From contig NZ_JAODBU010000002.1 in the NCBI RefSeq assembly GCF_025336545.1, positions 62,001 through 126,000 of the forward strand: a stretch of DNA of 64,000 bases. The letters run 5' to 3'. The translations under genes were made by a program, and so were the position numbers. This document shows, piece after piece, positions 15,906 to 24,822 of this stretch; positions within the stretch are counted from its first letter, which is position 1, and every line of letters starts with the position of its first letter. The stretch comes from Eubacterium_U album (GTDB lineage: Bacteria; Bacillota; Clostridia; Lachnospirales; Lachnospiraceae). The notes below the pieces were generated by a model. That model was not told the origin of the DNA. It saw nothing but the letters and a program-made list of their open reading frames with translations, and searched no databases.

Positions 15906-16057
15906 GTTTGTTATTTATTTCGTTAGGCGGTACTATAACATCATATTTTTTAATTGTCACTAATTTTTCATACTTTTTTTACTAAATTTACTTATCACAT
16001 TACTAAATAAACTATCCCCTTTCAAAATTAAAAATATCAAAAAATTAAATAACTGTT

Positions 16058-18670
16058 TTAATTTATTTTTTCAACTACTACTTTGACTACCTGAATTATA
16101 ACGGTTGGCACAAATGCTAATGCAATTATTTCAATAATCTGAATACCCGTTAACGGAGCAATCATAAACATTGAATGCATAAATTTTACAAAAATTACAA
16201 ATCCAAGCATTAAAGTTCCGATAACAAATGCTGCTACACTCCATAAATTACTTTTAATTCCAATTTTAAAAATAGAACTTTCACTTCTACAATTAAATCC
16301 ATGAAATAATCTGGCAAGTGTTAATGTTGCAAATGCCATTGTACTTGCAGTAAGCGGATTAATCTTATCCCCTATATAAAAAGCACTTAATGTTACAGTT
16401 CCTATTAATATACCGTAAACTATTAACTTTATAGATATATTTCTTGTAAAAATGCCTTTCTTAGGATTTCTTGGTTTCTTCTTTAATAATAAGTTATCAG
16501 ATGGCTCCATCCCAATTGCAAGTGCCGGCAAAGAATCAGTAAGTAAATTAATAAATAGCAAATGAACCGGTTTAAATGGAACGTCTAATGCCATTAATGA
16601 ACAATAAAGTACTACTAAAATAGCTGCCAAATTTCCGGATAATAAAAACAATATTGCGTTCAAAATATTTCTATATACATTCCTTCCATTTAAAACTGCT
16701 TTAATAATAGTTGCAAAATTATCATCTGCTAAAATCATATCAGCAGCGTCTTTTGAAACCTCTGTTCCTGTTATTCCCATAGCTATTCCTATATCCGCTT
16801 TCTTTAAAGCCGGCGCATCATTTACACCATCTCCTGTCATTGCAACTACATTTCCTTTGTGTTGCCATGCATCGACTATTCTTATTTTGTTTTCAGGTGA
16901 TACTCTCGCATATACAGACACCTTATCTAATACATTTTCAAGCTCATCATCCGTCATTTCATCAACTTCTTTACCTGTAAGTGCCACATCTCCTTCTTTA
17001 TATATTCCTATAGATTTTGCTATGGCAGTGGCTGTTACTTTATGGTCACCTGTAATCATTATAGGCTTAATTCCTGCTTCTTTTGCTTTCTTTACTGCCT
17101 CCATTGATTCTTCTCTCGGCGGGTCTATCATTGAAACTAAACCTATAAAAGTATAACCATGCTCGCTTTTTGTTGATAAGCAATGGCACTCTTCACATTC
17201 CTTATATACAAATGCAAGAACCCTAAGTCCATTCTCCGAAAAAATTTGATTTTGTTTTATAATCTTTTCTTTGTCTTCTTTTGTTATTTTTCTGACTCCA
17301 TTGCTTGTCGAAATATTTTCGATTCTATCAATTAAAACATCTACTGCCCCTTTTGTAAGAATCGTTGGTACCTTATGAATTTCATATTTGCTACTCATAA
17401 GTTTTCTTTCTGAGTCAAATGGAATTTCTTCTAATCTTGGCATCAAAATTCGTATATCTTCATCTGAAATTCCCATTTTATGCAAATCTGTTTTCTTAAC
17501 CATTTCAAGCAAACAAGTCTCTGTAGGATCTCCAATATTATTTCCGCCCTGGATTGATGAATCATTATTTAAAATTGCATCATATAGCAAATACCTGTGT
17601 AACTGATTATTAACATCCAATTCTTCGGGAATAATGCATTGGCCATCTATATAAATCTGCTGTACAGTCATTTTATTCTGTGTTAGTGTTCCTGTTTTAT
17701 CCGAGCATATTACAGAAACGCAACCTAAACTTTCCACTGCCTTTAATTCCTTTATAATTGCATTATCCTTTGCCATTTTTCTCGTTCCCATAGCCTGAAC
17801 AATTGTTACTATTGAACTTAACGCCTCAGGAATTGCTGCTACAGCTAATGCAACTGCAAACATAAGTGAATCGAGTATTTTATTTCCCTGCCACAATGAA
17901 AGGCCAAACACAACAACACTTATTCCCATAATTATTAATGCAAGTTTTTTACTAAAATTATCAAGGCTTATCTGCAAAGGAGTCTTTTTATCCTGAGTCA
18001 TATTCATTAAATCAGCGATTTTTCCCATTTCAGTATTCATTCCTGTAGCAGTTACTAAAACATTTGCCCTTCCATAAGTAACAAGACTTCCTGAATAAAC
18101 CATATTGCATCTGTCAGCTAATGATACTTCACTTTGAATATTTTTATCAAATTTATCAACATTCGTTGACTCTCCCGTAAGCGAGCTTTCATTTACCTGC
18201 AATGAATAATTTTCAATTATTCTTCCATCGGCTACAATCATATCTCCAGTTTCTAAAATTAAAATATCCCCGGGAACAACATACTTAGATTCTAATTCCT
18301 GTTTTATTCCATTTCTAAGGACTTTTGTTTTAGGTGCTGATAATTCTTTCAAAGAATCTAATGATTTCTCAGCTTTTACATACTGAACAGTCCCTAATAT
18401 TGCATTCATAACTATAACTACTATTATTACAACTGTACTTTCTGAATTTCCTGTCATCATAGACACTACGGCGGCTATAATAAGAATAATTACAAGCAAA
18501 TCCGCAAATTGTTCTAAAAACACTCTTGCAACACTTTTTTTCTTTTTTGAGATTAATATGTTTTCACCATACTTTTCAAGATATTCACTTGCTTTTTCAT
18601 CATTTAGTCCCTTCGAATTTCCATACTCATTAAATAATTCTTCTTTTGTTTTTTGATACACTTCTTTCAT
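16058..18670 (-). CDS. P-type cation-transporting ATPase, probable Mn2+/Ca2+ exporter
   Basis: An 870-aa P2-type ATPase with ten membrane segments. It shows the actuator loop LTGEST, the phosphorylation motif CSDKTGTLTQNKM, the hinge TGDGVNDAPALKKADIGIAMG, the transmembrane-4 motif AAIPEAL (Ala where SERCA-type pumps have Gly) and the transmembrane-6 motif NLLTDSLPAL. These fit the Ca2+/Mn2+ pump group. The ATG (MKEVYQ) follows CAGGAGG. An upstream in-frame start would lie inside the leader terminator. A yybP-ykoY riboswitch controls the gene, as for the lactococcal Mn2+/Ca2+ pump YoaB, so manganese export is the likely main role. Confidence 0.93.
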   Translation of the reverse strand: MKEVYQKTKEELFNEYGNSKGLNDEKASEYLEKYGENILISKKKKSVARVFLEQFADLLVIILIIAAVVSMMTGNSESTVVIIVVIVMNAILGTVQYVKAEKSLDSLKELSAPKTKVLRNGIKQELESKYVVPGDILILETGDMIVADGRIIENYSLQVNESSLTGESTNVDKFDKNIQSEVSLADRCNMVYSGSLVTYGRANVLVTATGMNTEMGKIADLMNMTQDKKTPLQISLDNFSKKLALIIMGISVVVFGLSLWQGNKILDSLMFAVALAVAAIPEALSSIVTIVQAMGTRKMAKDNAIIKELKAVESLGCVSVICSDKTGTLTQNKMTVQQIYIDGQCIIPEELDVNNQLHRYLLYDAILNNDSSIQGGNNIGDPTETCLLEMVKKTDLHKMGISDEDIRILMPRLEEIPFDSERKLMSSKYEIHKVPTILTKGAVDVLIDRIENISTSNGVRKITKEDKEKIIKQNQIFSENGLRVLAFVYKECEECHCLSTKSEHGYTFIGLVSMIDPPREESMEAVKKAKEAGIKPIMITGDHKVTATAIAKSIGIYKEGDVALTGKEVDEMTDDELENVLDKVSVYARVSPENKIRIVDAWQHKGNVVAMTGDGVNDAPALKKADIGIAMGITGTEVSKDAADMILADDNFATIIKAVLNGRNVYRNILNAILFLLSGNLAAILVVLYCSLMALDVPFKPVHLLFINLLTDSLPALAIGMEPSDNLLLKKKPRNPKKGIFTRNISIKLIVYGILIGTVTLSAFYIGDKINPLTASTMAFATLTLARLFHGFNCRSESSIFKIGIKSNLWSVAAFVIGTLMLGFVIFVKFMHSMFMIAPLTGIQIIEIIALAFVPTVIIQVVKVVVEKIN

Positions 18671-18693
18671 AGCAACCTCCTGATAATAAAAAA

Positions 18694-18730
18694 GAGACCT
18701 TTTGTGCATAAACATTGCACAAAAAGTCTC
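18694..18730 (-). terminator. Riboswitch-controlled terminator before the P-type ATPase
   Basis: GAGACTTTTTGTGCA and TGCACAAAAGGTCTC form a 15-bp stem with a single G-T wobble around a 7-nt loop, followed by TTTTTTA. It lies between the Mn2+ aptamer and the ribosome binding site. Confidence 0.88.
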
Positions 18731-18787
18731 GTTTAACTTACTTAAATTTAATTAATTATCAAATGATAATCTTATAAATCAAAAATA

Positions 18788-18862
18788 GTTCTCTGACCTC
18801 CGGTTCTTATAGAACGTACTGACGAAAATCAGAACATGCATTGCATGCAACTACTCCCTCTC
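18788..18862 (-). promoter_or_regulatory. yybP-ykoY (Mn2+) riboswitch aptamer
   Basis: On the minus strand the three signature blocks occur in order: GAGAGGGAGTAG (18862-18851), CGTCAGTACG in the middle, and AACCGG leading into AGGTCAGAGAAC (down to 18788). These correspond to the two metal-binding loops and the 3' closing region of the yybP-ykoY family. The downstream terminator and the cation-pump gene agree with Mn2+-activated expression. Confidence 0.88.
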
Positions 18863-18878
18863 TGTTATAAAAAATTTA

Positions 18879-19361
18879 TCATAATTTAGTATATGTGTCA
18901 ATCAGAAAATATCCCCATATTTCGCCTAATTTTTGCTCTCTGTTTTCAAAATAATATTTTTCTATTGTATAACTATCTTTGTACTCTTCCAATCCTTTTA
19001 ATCTTTTTATTCTGCGAAGTTTAATTCCACATACATCGCATATCTGCTCAATTCCTGCTTCCACAATTATATTTGACACCCTTATTTCTTTTGGTGCTCC
19101 AAATCGAAAAATAAAACCTATCAAAACATATTCTGGCGAAAGATTCAGACTCTCCTGCATGTTAAGCATCAAAAAGCTATTTACCCCCTCATAACCTTCA
19201 TAGACAACTATTCCATAACAATTGCCGCCTCTTCCCAATATACTAAAAAAAACCGTTTTTTCTTTTTCACCATATCGTATGCCAATCAAATCCAAATCCC
19301 AAAACTTCTCCCACGGTTTCAATTCCTTAATGCATGACGCTGCCTCATATAATTTTTTCAC
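18879..19361 (-). CDS. Hypothetical protein, DUF7309-like domain
   Basis: A 160-aa protein starting MKKLYEAASCIKELKPWEKF, continuing FFSILGRGGNCYGIVVYEGY and later PKEIRVSNIIVEAGIEQICD. This pattern (short N-terminal helix, Trp-rich turn, G-rich strand, then a P-K-x-I-x-V strand) recalls the DUF7309/DUF6930-type domain that often accompanies pRiA4b ORF-3 proteins. I assign it only tentatively. Function is unknown. It lies at the downstream end of the accessory island, in the same direction as the peptidase and restriction genes, and its stop is 16 bp before the Mn2+ riboswitch. Confidence 0.55.
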   Translation of the reverse strand: MKKLYEAASCIKELKPWEKFWDLDLIGIRYGEKEKTVFFSILGRGGNCYGIVVYEGYEGVNSFLMLNMQESLNLSPEYVLIGFIFRFGAPKEIRVSNIIVEAGIEQICDVCGIKLRRIKRLKGLEEYKDSYTIEKYYFENREQKLGEIWGYFLIDTYTKL

Positions 19362-19514
19362 TGTTCTATAGATGCCTCTTTTTCCATATGTGCCCTCTCT
19401 TCTCTAAATCCATATTATTTCTTCATGTGCTCAAATTCTTCTTTTCTCAATAGCCTTCATAATATCTTCATCTTCCCTATACCCTTTTAAATATAAAAAA
19501 TTCGTGTTCCTAAA

Positions 19515-20939
19515 TTATTTATCATAACCATTCCACCCCTTATTTGTCACTCTCCATTTCCATATACGTAGTATATGTTCAATATATTCCCATCTATACC
19601 ATTTACTTCTTTTTTCAATCAATTTCATTCTTACAATCATTGAAGGATGTGCCTCAACTTTTATATATTTTTTATAATAACTGTAAATTAAATTTTCTTT
19701 ATTTTCTACACTTCTTATTTTTTCATCATATGTCTTCCAAAAATTTATAAATGCCATTCTTTCTCCAGTATAAATCTGTGTAGCCAATCTATCGGCCCTT
19801 AATTCTGCAATTTGATACCAGTATCTTTGATCACAAAAAACCTCAAAAAATAACTTCTGAAAAATCAAAAGGCATAATACCAAATATAAAATTACTTCTA
19901 TTCCTACAGAAAATTTAATGACAACAAAAAAAAGTAATATACAAAAAAGATAACTAACCAAATGAACAAAACACGAAATTTTTCTTCTTCTTTTAATATT
20001 ATTAAAATCTTTATAATAAATGTGGGCCAGTTCATGTCCAATTGTATATAATAAAATATCTTTAGCATTATCTTCTGACCTAAGTATTTCAATAAATTGA
20101 TAGGATACTCCTATATGTGGTATTCCACATTCATCCATGTACGTTTCAATTTTAATACTTCTATCTTTCAATATATCTATCTTTACATTTGAAACTTTCA
20201 ATTTTTTACACATATTTACCACATCTGGTTCAATTGCACCTAAAGTAACCTGATCTATATCTATGCTTTCTTCTTTTTTCTCAACAACAGCCTTTGATTT
20301 TATTTTTTCAAATAAAGTTCTTAATACTAATATTACTATTACAGTCCCACATACAATACTTCCAATTTGATGATTTAATTCTATAAAATATTGCACAAGA
20401 ATAAATCCCCCCAACGCGCATATATATACTATAAACTTAACTACCTTATTTAATGTCCATTTTATTTTTATCCTTTTTGACTCATCTTTTTTTATCAATT
20501 CTGGATTATGCTCTATTGGCAATAAAATACCTTTTATATATTCATTAACCAATTGGACACACTCTTGGGTTATTTCTTTCAATTTCGACACTATAATCTC
20601 GACTGTAAAAATTACAAACAGTGCATATCTGATAGATATTACTTCTATTATTTTCATTATGTTTTCTAAAATAATTGGAGATATCAAACACCAACCACTA
20701 ATATAAATTATCATTGTAAATACATCAAACAATTTATTTTTTATATAGTCTAATTCTTTCTGTTGCTTTTCATCTACTTCATAAAAAAGAAATATATTCT
20801 TAATTATAATTTTTATATTATTCACTAAAACTTTTAAGCTTCTTCTCAAAATATTTTTCTGATATAGTTCTCTATAAAATATCATTTTATACCACGCAAG
20901 CAATATACCCCCAACTATTATATATCCTATTAATAACAT
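19515..20939 (-). CDS. Membrane-bound M48-like zinc metallopeptidase
   Basis: A 474-aa protein with several hydrophobic segments before and after the catalytic region: MLLIGYIIVGGILLAW at the N-terminus, pairs near 70-110 and 165-200, and two after the active site. The zinc motif is HELAH in YTIGHELAHIYYKD. The third ligand is in IAELRADRLATQ, the Glu-x3-Asp pattern of M48/HtpX-type peptidases. The spacing between the motifs is stretched by an inserted membrane hairpin (FCILLFFVVIKFSVGIEV). The ATG at 20939 is preceded at a distance by AAGGA; a TTG at 20975 is an alternative. The gene is very AT-rich, and the adjacent restriction-modification genes suggest joint transfer. Confidence 0.75.
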   Translation of the reverse strand: MLLIGYIIVGGILLAWYKMIFYRELYQKNILRRSLKVLVNNIKIIIKNIFLFYEVDEKQQKELDYIKNKLFDVFTMIIYISGWCLISPIILENIMKIIEVISIRYALFVIFTVEIIVSKLKEITQECVQLVNEYIKGILLPIEHNPELIKKDESKRIKIKWTLNKVVKFIVYICALGGFILVQYFIELNHQIGSIVCGTVIVILVLRTLFEKIKSKAVVEKKEESIDIDQVTLGAIEPDVVNMCKKLKVSNVKIDILKDRSIKIETYMDECGIPHIGVSYQFIEILRSEDNAKDILLYTIGHELAHIYYKDFNNIKRRRKISCFVHLVSYLFCILLFFVVIKFSVGIEVILYLVLCLLIFQKLFFEVFCDQRYWYQIAELRADRLATQIYTGERMAFINFWKTYDEKIRSVENKENLIYSYYKKYIKVEAHPSMIVRMKLIEKRSKWYRWEYIEHILRIWKWRVTNKGWNGYDK

Positions 20940-21084
20940 AAATTTTCTCTTATCCTTAATGATATATACTCTCAAAATTTATCATATACTTTTATAATCA
21001 TTTTTTTCTTTTTACTATAATCACTTCAAATATAAACATATCAAATACGCTTACAATAGCATTTTATCATTACACAAATCACTT

Positions 21085-22155
21085 CTACTTAAACCTAACC
21101 TGCAAATTTAAATTCATATACATCTTTTCATCTTCCTTATACAAAGATGCAAATCCATGTCTACTTGTTGAACCTCTTTCCAATTTAGTATTATCCAATA
21201 AATATTTTTCAAAATAATCTCTATTATAAATGTGATATACCAATACTTCTCCATCTGCAGACACAATTATATATCCACCATTTGCTTCATCGTATCCATC
21301 CCATTCTTTTGAAGGCATCATACCTAATGCTACTGAACACAGAAATTTTTTAAATTTAAACTCGTAAAACCCTTTCTTTGGGAATCCCAATGGATTTTCT
21401 TCCTCCAATTTATTTATTATTTCTCTACAGTCGCTTATGTTATCCCGATAATAACATAATAACACCTGTGCTATTATTTCTTCCATACGACTATCTATCA
21501 ACATTAAATTATTAGCAAATTTCTCATTAGCTGCTTTTGAATATGTAACCTTTCCATTTGAAAAAATCTGCTCCATTCTATCCATTATTTTACTTTTAGG
21601 ATTACTAAGCGCATTTATATTTTCCATCTGTTCATCGCTGATTCCGTCAACCTCAAATACAAAATTAGTTGCACCTGATGCGTTCAAAAGTGTTGGAGCG
21701 CTTCCCAATTCTGATTTGATACTAAAACCACATACAGGTTCAAATCCTGTATGTATATCATGAATTTGAATTTTAATATCTGTTTTATCAGTAGAAGGTG
21801 CAGACAAACGATAGCACTCAATTTCATTAGCAAACTTTTCTGTTTGCTCAATTTCAAATGATCTGCTCTTCATATTAACTATTTCATTATATAAATAATC
21901 TGCTTCCTTCTTGAGACGTTCCTTACTTATACTTTTAATCTTAACATCATTGCTATAAATGTCCACATCCTCGTTTTCACCTATCTTGTATTCAAGTCTT
22001 TTTCCTTTTACCTCTTCTCGAATTATTTTAAGAATCGGAAAGTATACATTTTCAATCTTTTTGACCTGATCGTCTGCCGCATAAATCTTTCCATATGCCA
22101 AAAGTCTTAACAAAACATATAATTCACTCCATTCGCCTTTATTTCCCTTTATCAT
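21085..22155 (-). CDS. HpaII-family type II restriction endonuclease
   Basis: A 356-aa protein whose start MIKGNKGEWSELYVLLRLLA and following GKIYAADDQ...YFPILKIIREE match the HpaII family (RE_HpaII), whose members cut C^CGG. Further features are CGFSIKSELGSAPTLLNASG, where a Ser-Ile-Lys-x-Glu core may be the nuclease active site, and TNFVFEV. It follows the C5-methyltransferase on the same strand with 18 nt between, a normal restriction-modification pair. The ATG follows GGGGAGG. CCGG specificity is inferred from family membership and is not visible directly. Confidence 0.9.
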   Translation of the reverse strand: MIKGNKGEWSELYVLLRLLAYGKIYAADDQVKKIENVYFPILKIIREEVKGKRLEYKIGENEDVDIYSNDVKIKSISKERLKKEADYLYNEIVNMKSRSFEIEQTEKFANEIECYRLSAPSTDKTDIKIQIHDIHTGFEPVCGFSIKSELGSAPTLLNASGATNFVFEVDGISDEQMENINALSNPKSKIMDRMEQIFSNGKVTYSKAANEKFANNLMLIDSRMEEIIAQVLLCYYRDNISDCREIINKLEEENPLGFPKKGFYEFKFKKFLCSVALGMMPSKEWDGYDEANGGYIIVSADGEVLVYHIYNRDYFEKYLLDNTKLERGSTSRHGFASLYKEDEKMYMNLNLQVRFK

Positions 22156-22173
22156 ATTAATATACCTCCCCTT

Positions 22174-23241
22174 TTATCCTACAGCACGTTCTTTGTTTAT
22201 CTTTTTAATATTTTCTGCCTTAATAACTGCCTTTGCTTTTTCATCTGCACTAAGAATTTCTTCTATTTTATCCGCTATTGCTTCAATAACATTAACAGTT
22301 ACACTGTTACCAAACTGTTTGTACAAATGTGTGTCTGCCAGTTCTAGTTTAAAATCATCAGGGAATCCCTGCAGTCTTGCCCATTCCCTAGGTGTCATTT
22401 TACGAATTCCTTCTCTGTTAACCTCACCTTTAATGTGTGTAACAGGTATAAAGTTTGTAAGTCTCTTATCAATAATAAGATTTCTTTCTCTACCCATACC
22501 ACCGCAGACAATAGCTCCTGCTTTTCCGTCCAAGTCTCTGATTTCGTAGCCGAATCCGTTTCCTTTGGCTGCATGTCTTGCTTTGTGTCTCTTTAATGTT
22601 TCTATGTATGTTGTAGAAAGATAATATTTAACACTTACTTCCTGTTCTTCCATAATGTCACGTATACAGGTATCCGGCTTATTTCCTATTGGGAATTCAA
22701 AATTTTCCGAGTTGATATCTTTTCTGAATGCAACTATATAAATTCTCTCTCTATTCTGTGGAACACCAAAATCCTTACTGTTCAAAACCTTATCATATAC
22801 AGCATATCCTATCTGTTCAAAGGCATTTTTTATAACTTTAAAAGTCCTTCCTCTGTCATGTATGGTAAGTCCTTTCACATTTTCACAAAAAATAACTTTT
22901 GGTTTATGATACTCGCATATTCTCACAACATCCTGAAACAATGTGCCTCTGCACATTCCCTTATAATCATCATCAAAGCCCATTCTTTTTCCTGCTAGTG
23001 AAAATGCCTGACATGGGAAACCTGCTAAACATATATCAAATTCAGGTATATCTTTCTCATCAATTTTCGTTATGTCTCCGGCAATCTGAAAGTTATCTTT
23101 GTAATTTGCTCTATATGTTTTTTGAGCATATTCATCCCATTCACTTACGAATACTGTTTCTATATTTTTTCCGAAAGCATTGTCAAATCCTTTTCTTATT
23201 CCACCTATTCCTGCAAACAAGTCAATTGCTTTATATTTCAT
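22174..23241 (-). CDS. DNA (cytosine-5)-methyltransferase, HpaII system
   Basis: A 355-aa C5-methyltransferase containing the standard motifs in order: I (IDLFAGIGGIRKGF), IV (AGFPCQAFSLAGKR, catalytic Cys), VI (FCENVKGL), VIII (PQNRERIYIVAF), IX (KMTPREWARLQGFPDDF) and X (LYKQFGNSVTVNVIEAIAD). It should protect the site cut by the neighbouring HpaII-like nuclease. The ATG (MKYKAID) follows GAGAGG by 9 nt and lies 4 nt from the end of the vsr gene. A longer frame starting at 23274 would overlap vsr and lacks a ribosome binding site. Confidence 0.96.
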   Translation of the reverse strand: MKYKAIDLFAGIGGIRKGFDNAFGKNIETVFVSEWDEYAQKTYRANYKDNFQIAGDITKIDEKDIPEFDICLAGFPCQAFSLAGKRMGFDDDYKGMCRGTLFQDVVRICEYHKPKVIFCENVKGLTIHDRGRTFKVIKNAFEQIGYAVYDKVLNSKDFGVPQNRERIYIVAFRKDINSENFEFPIGNKPDTCIRDIMEEQEVSVKYYLSTTYIETLKRHKARHAAKGNGFGYEIRDLDGKAGAIVCGGMGRERNLIIDKRLTNFIPVTHIKGEVNREGIRKMTPREWARLQGFPDDFKLELADTHLYKQFGNSVTVNVIEAIADKIEEILSADEKAKAVIKAENIKKINKERAVG

Positions 23242-23245
23242 TTTA

Positions 23246-23701
23246 TTATTCCTCTCTGTCATATAACGATTCATCAGCCGTCATATTATCAAATATTTTT
23301 TCCTCGACAGCTTTAACACATTCGTCTACATTTTTATTTATATCTTTTCCCCAAAATCTCAGAACTGTCCATCCCATAAAGTTCAGTTCTTTTTCAATCT
23401 TTTCATCCCGTTCTATGTTTTTAGATATCTTATTAATCCAAAATTCAGAATTTTTTCCTTTTTCTAATTGTAACTTTAATTTCTCCCAATCCTTTCCATG
23501 AAAAAATTCACTATCGCAAAATATTGCAATTCTATATTTAGTAAGAACAATGTCTGGTTTTCCCGGAAGTTTATTATAATTCTTCCTGTATCGATATCCT
23601 TTTTTCCATAAAGCTTTTCTTAATTTAAGCTCAATACTTGTATCTTTATTCTTGATATTGCTCATATTCCTATGACGTTGTTCTTTTGTTAAACGATCCA
23701 T
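23246..23701 (-). CDS. vsr: Very short patch repair endonuclease Vsr
   Basis: A 151-aa Vsr protein, full length. It opens MDRLTKEQRHRNMSNIKNKD and contains KPDIVLTKYRIAIFCDSEFF, where the Asp and the IFCD...FFHG strand form the active site, and later LNFMGWTVLRFWGKDI. Vsr nicks beside T:G mismatches created by deamination of 5-methylcytosine, so its place directly upstream of the C5-methyltransferase fits exactly. It is translationally close to both neighbours. The start follows an AGAGG site. Confidence 0.96.
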   Translation of the reverse strand: MDRLTKEQRHRNMSNIKNKDTSIELKLRKALWKKGYRYRKNYNKLPGKPDIVLTKYRIAIFCDSEFFHGKDWEKLKLQLEKGKNSEFWINKISKNIERDEKIEKELNFMGWTVLRFWGKDINKNVDECVKAVEEKIFDNMTADESLYDREE

Positions 23702-23714
23702 TGTCTAACCTCTT

Positions 23715-23924
23715 TTATTTATCTTCATCAACAATTTCCATTATGTCAGAAAAATCACATTCAAGTGCTGTACATATTTTCAATATTATATCTGTATTTA
23801 CATTTTCATTTCTTCCAAGTTTTGCAATTGAAGCTGAACTTATATTTGCCTTTTGAGCTAAATCTTTTTTCATCATATCTCTGTCAATTAATAATTTCCA
23901 AAGTTTTTTGTAACTTATACTCAT
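23715..23924 (-). CDS. XRE-family HTH regulator (possible restriction-modification control protein)
   Basis: A 69-aa Cro/CI-type helix-turn-helix protein. KKDLAQKANISSASIAKLGR holds the two DNA-binding helices (about residues 18-37) and NVNTDIILKICTALECD the following helices. The ATG (MSISYKK) follows GGAG with a 6-nt spacer. It begins the vsr-methyltransferase-endonuclease row, 13 nt before vsr. It could be the control protein that delays restriction, although the sequence is closer to general HTH_26-type regulators than to classical C proteins. A TATAAT box lies about 30 bp upstream (23952-23957). Confidence 0.85.
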   Translation of the reverse strand: MSISYKKLWKLLIDRDMMKKDLAQKANISSASIAKLGRNENVNTDIILKICTALECDFSDIMEIVDEDK

Positions 23925-23986
23925 GTCTTTCTCCATTCGAACATACTTTCTATTATAGTAACATAAAGATATTGTAATAGCAATAA

Positions 23987-24030
23987 AAAAGGCAATAAAT
24001 TATGAGAACTCATAAATTATTGTCTTTTTG
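23987..24030. terminator. Bidirectional terminator between island genes
   Basis: GGCAATAAATTATGAG and CTCATAAATTATTGTC pair over 16 bp with one G-T, with A- and T-runs on both sides. It closes the transcript of the nuclease-like gene and separates it from the restriction-modification row. Confidence 0.8.
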
Positions 24031-24040
24031 CTGTACAGAA

Positions 24041-24583
24041 TTAATTTTTCAATCTTTTTATATCTTTTCCTACCAGATTTCCACCTCTATAATATTCAAT
24101 TAAAATAATCCTATTGGGTAAATCTATTTCATAATATATACCTAGTTTATAACCACAAACATATCTTGGAAATGTTTTTCCGTCAAAAGACCAAACATCA
24201 TTGTTTTTTTCTGATCTAGTCAGGGCTATCAATCTTTCTCTATCAGCATTCTTTTTTTCTTCTGACTGATATGATTTTTTCATTTCTAATGCAATCAAAT
24301 TATCATTTTTTTCATCTTCGCCTCTGCTATGTATTATCAAATCACACGTGACTTGTATTACTTTAAAATCACTATTTATAATAGTCTTAACATGTCCTGC
24401 ATTTCTATTATATTCAACATCAACATGATACTTCTTATACTTTGAATACTTTTCAATTTCTTTTTCCAAATATCCTTTTAAGCTTGCACAAATACACCTT
24501 TCCGACACATCTGATTCTATTAACGACAATTCTTTTGATAAGAATTTACTATTAGCTAAATCAAATATTTTTTTGTCATTCAT
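24041..24583 (-). CDS. Hypothetical protein with PD-(D/E)XK nuclease-like motif
   Basis: A 180-aa protein without a named family that I recognise. The centre reads VTCDLIIHSRGEDE and, after a short loop, NLIALEMKKS. A buried-strand Asp followed by Glu-x-Lys on the next strand is the PD-(D/E)XK nuclease pattern. The C-terminus FPRYVCGYKLGIYYEID continues the alternating strands expected of that fold. The ATG (MNDKK) follows AAGGAG at 10 nt. It lies directly beside the restriction-modification genes in the same direction but has its own terminator. It could be an accessory nuclease or a stand-alone defence protein. Confidence 0.55.
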   Translation of the reverse strand: MNDKKIFDLANSKFLSKELSLIESDVSERCICASLKGYLEKEIEKYSKYKKYHVDVEYNRNAGHVKTIINSDFKVIQVTCDLIIHSRGEDEKNDNLIALEMKKSYQSEEKKNADRERLIALTRSEKNNDVWSFDGKTFPRYVCGYKLGIYYEIDLPNRIILIEYYRGGNLVGKDIKRLKN

Positions 24584-24710
24584 TTTTATCTTTCTCCTTC
24601 TTCTATCATCTTTTTGCATTTATCTACCACTGTAATTCATTCTCTTTTTTTTGCCATCGCTTCGAATGACTTTTCCTTGCCTCTTCATAGACCTTCTTCC
24701 TAATTGTCAG

Positions 24711-24744
24711 AAAAAAGGCATCCCCAAACAACTCCGGGAATGCC
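24711..24744 (-). terminator. Terminator of the Lon-like ATPase gene
   Basis: GGCATTCCC and GGGGATGCC (minus strand) form a 9-bp stem with one wobble, followed by TTTTTTCTG. Confidence 0.85.
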
Positions 24745-24822
24745 ATTCATTCATGCATACATTTCTTAATGATTGCTCTGCAATCTTTAAGCTCGCGGCA
24801 TTCATAGAATGCCCACTTAAAT

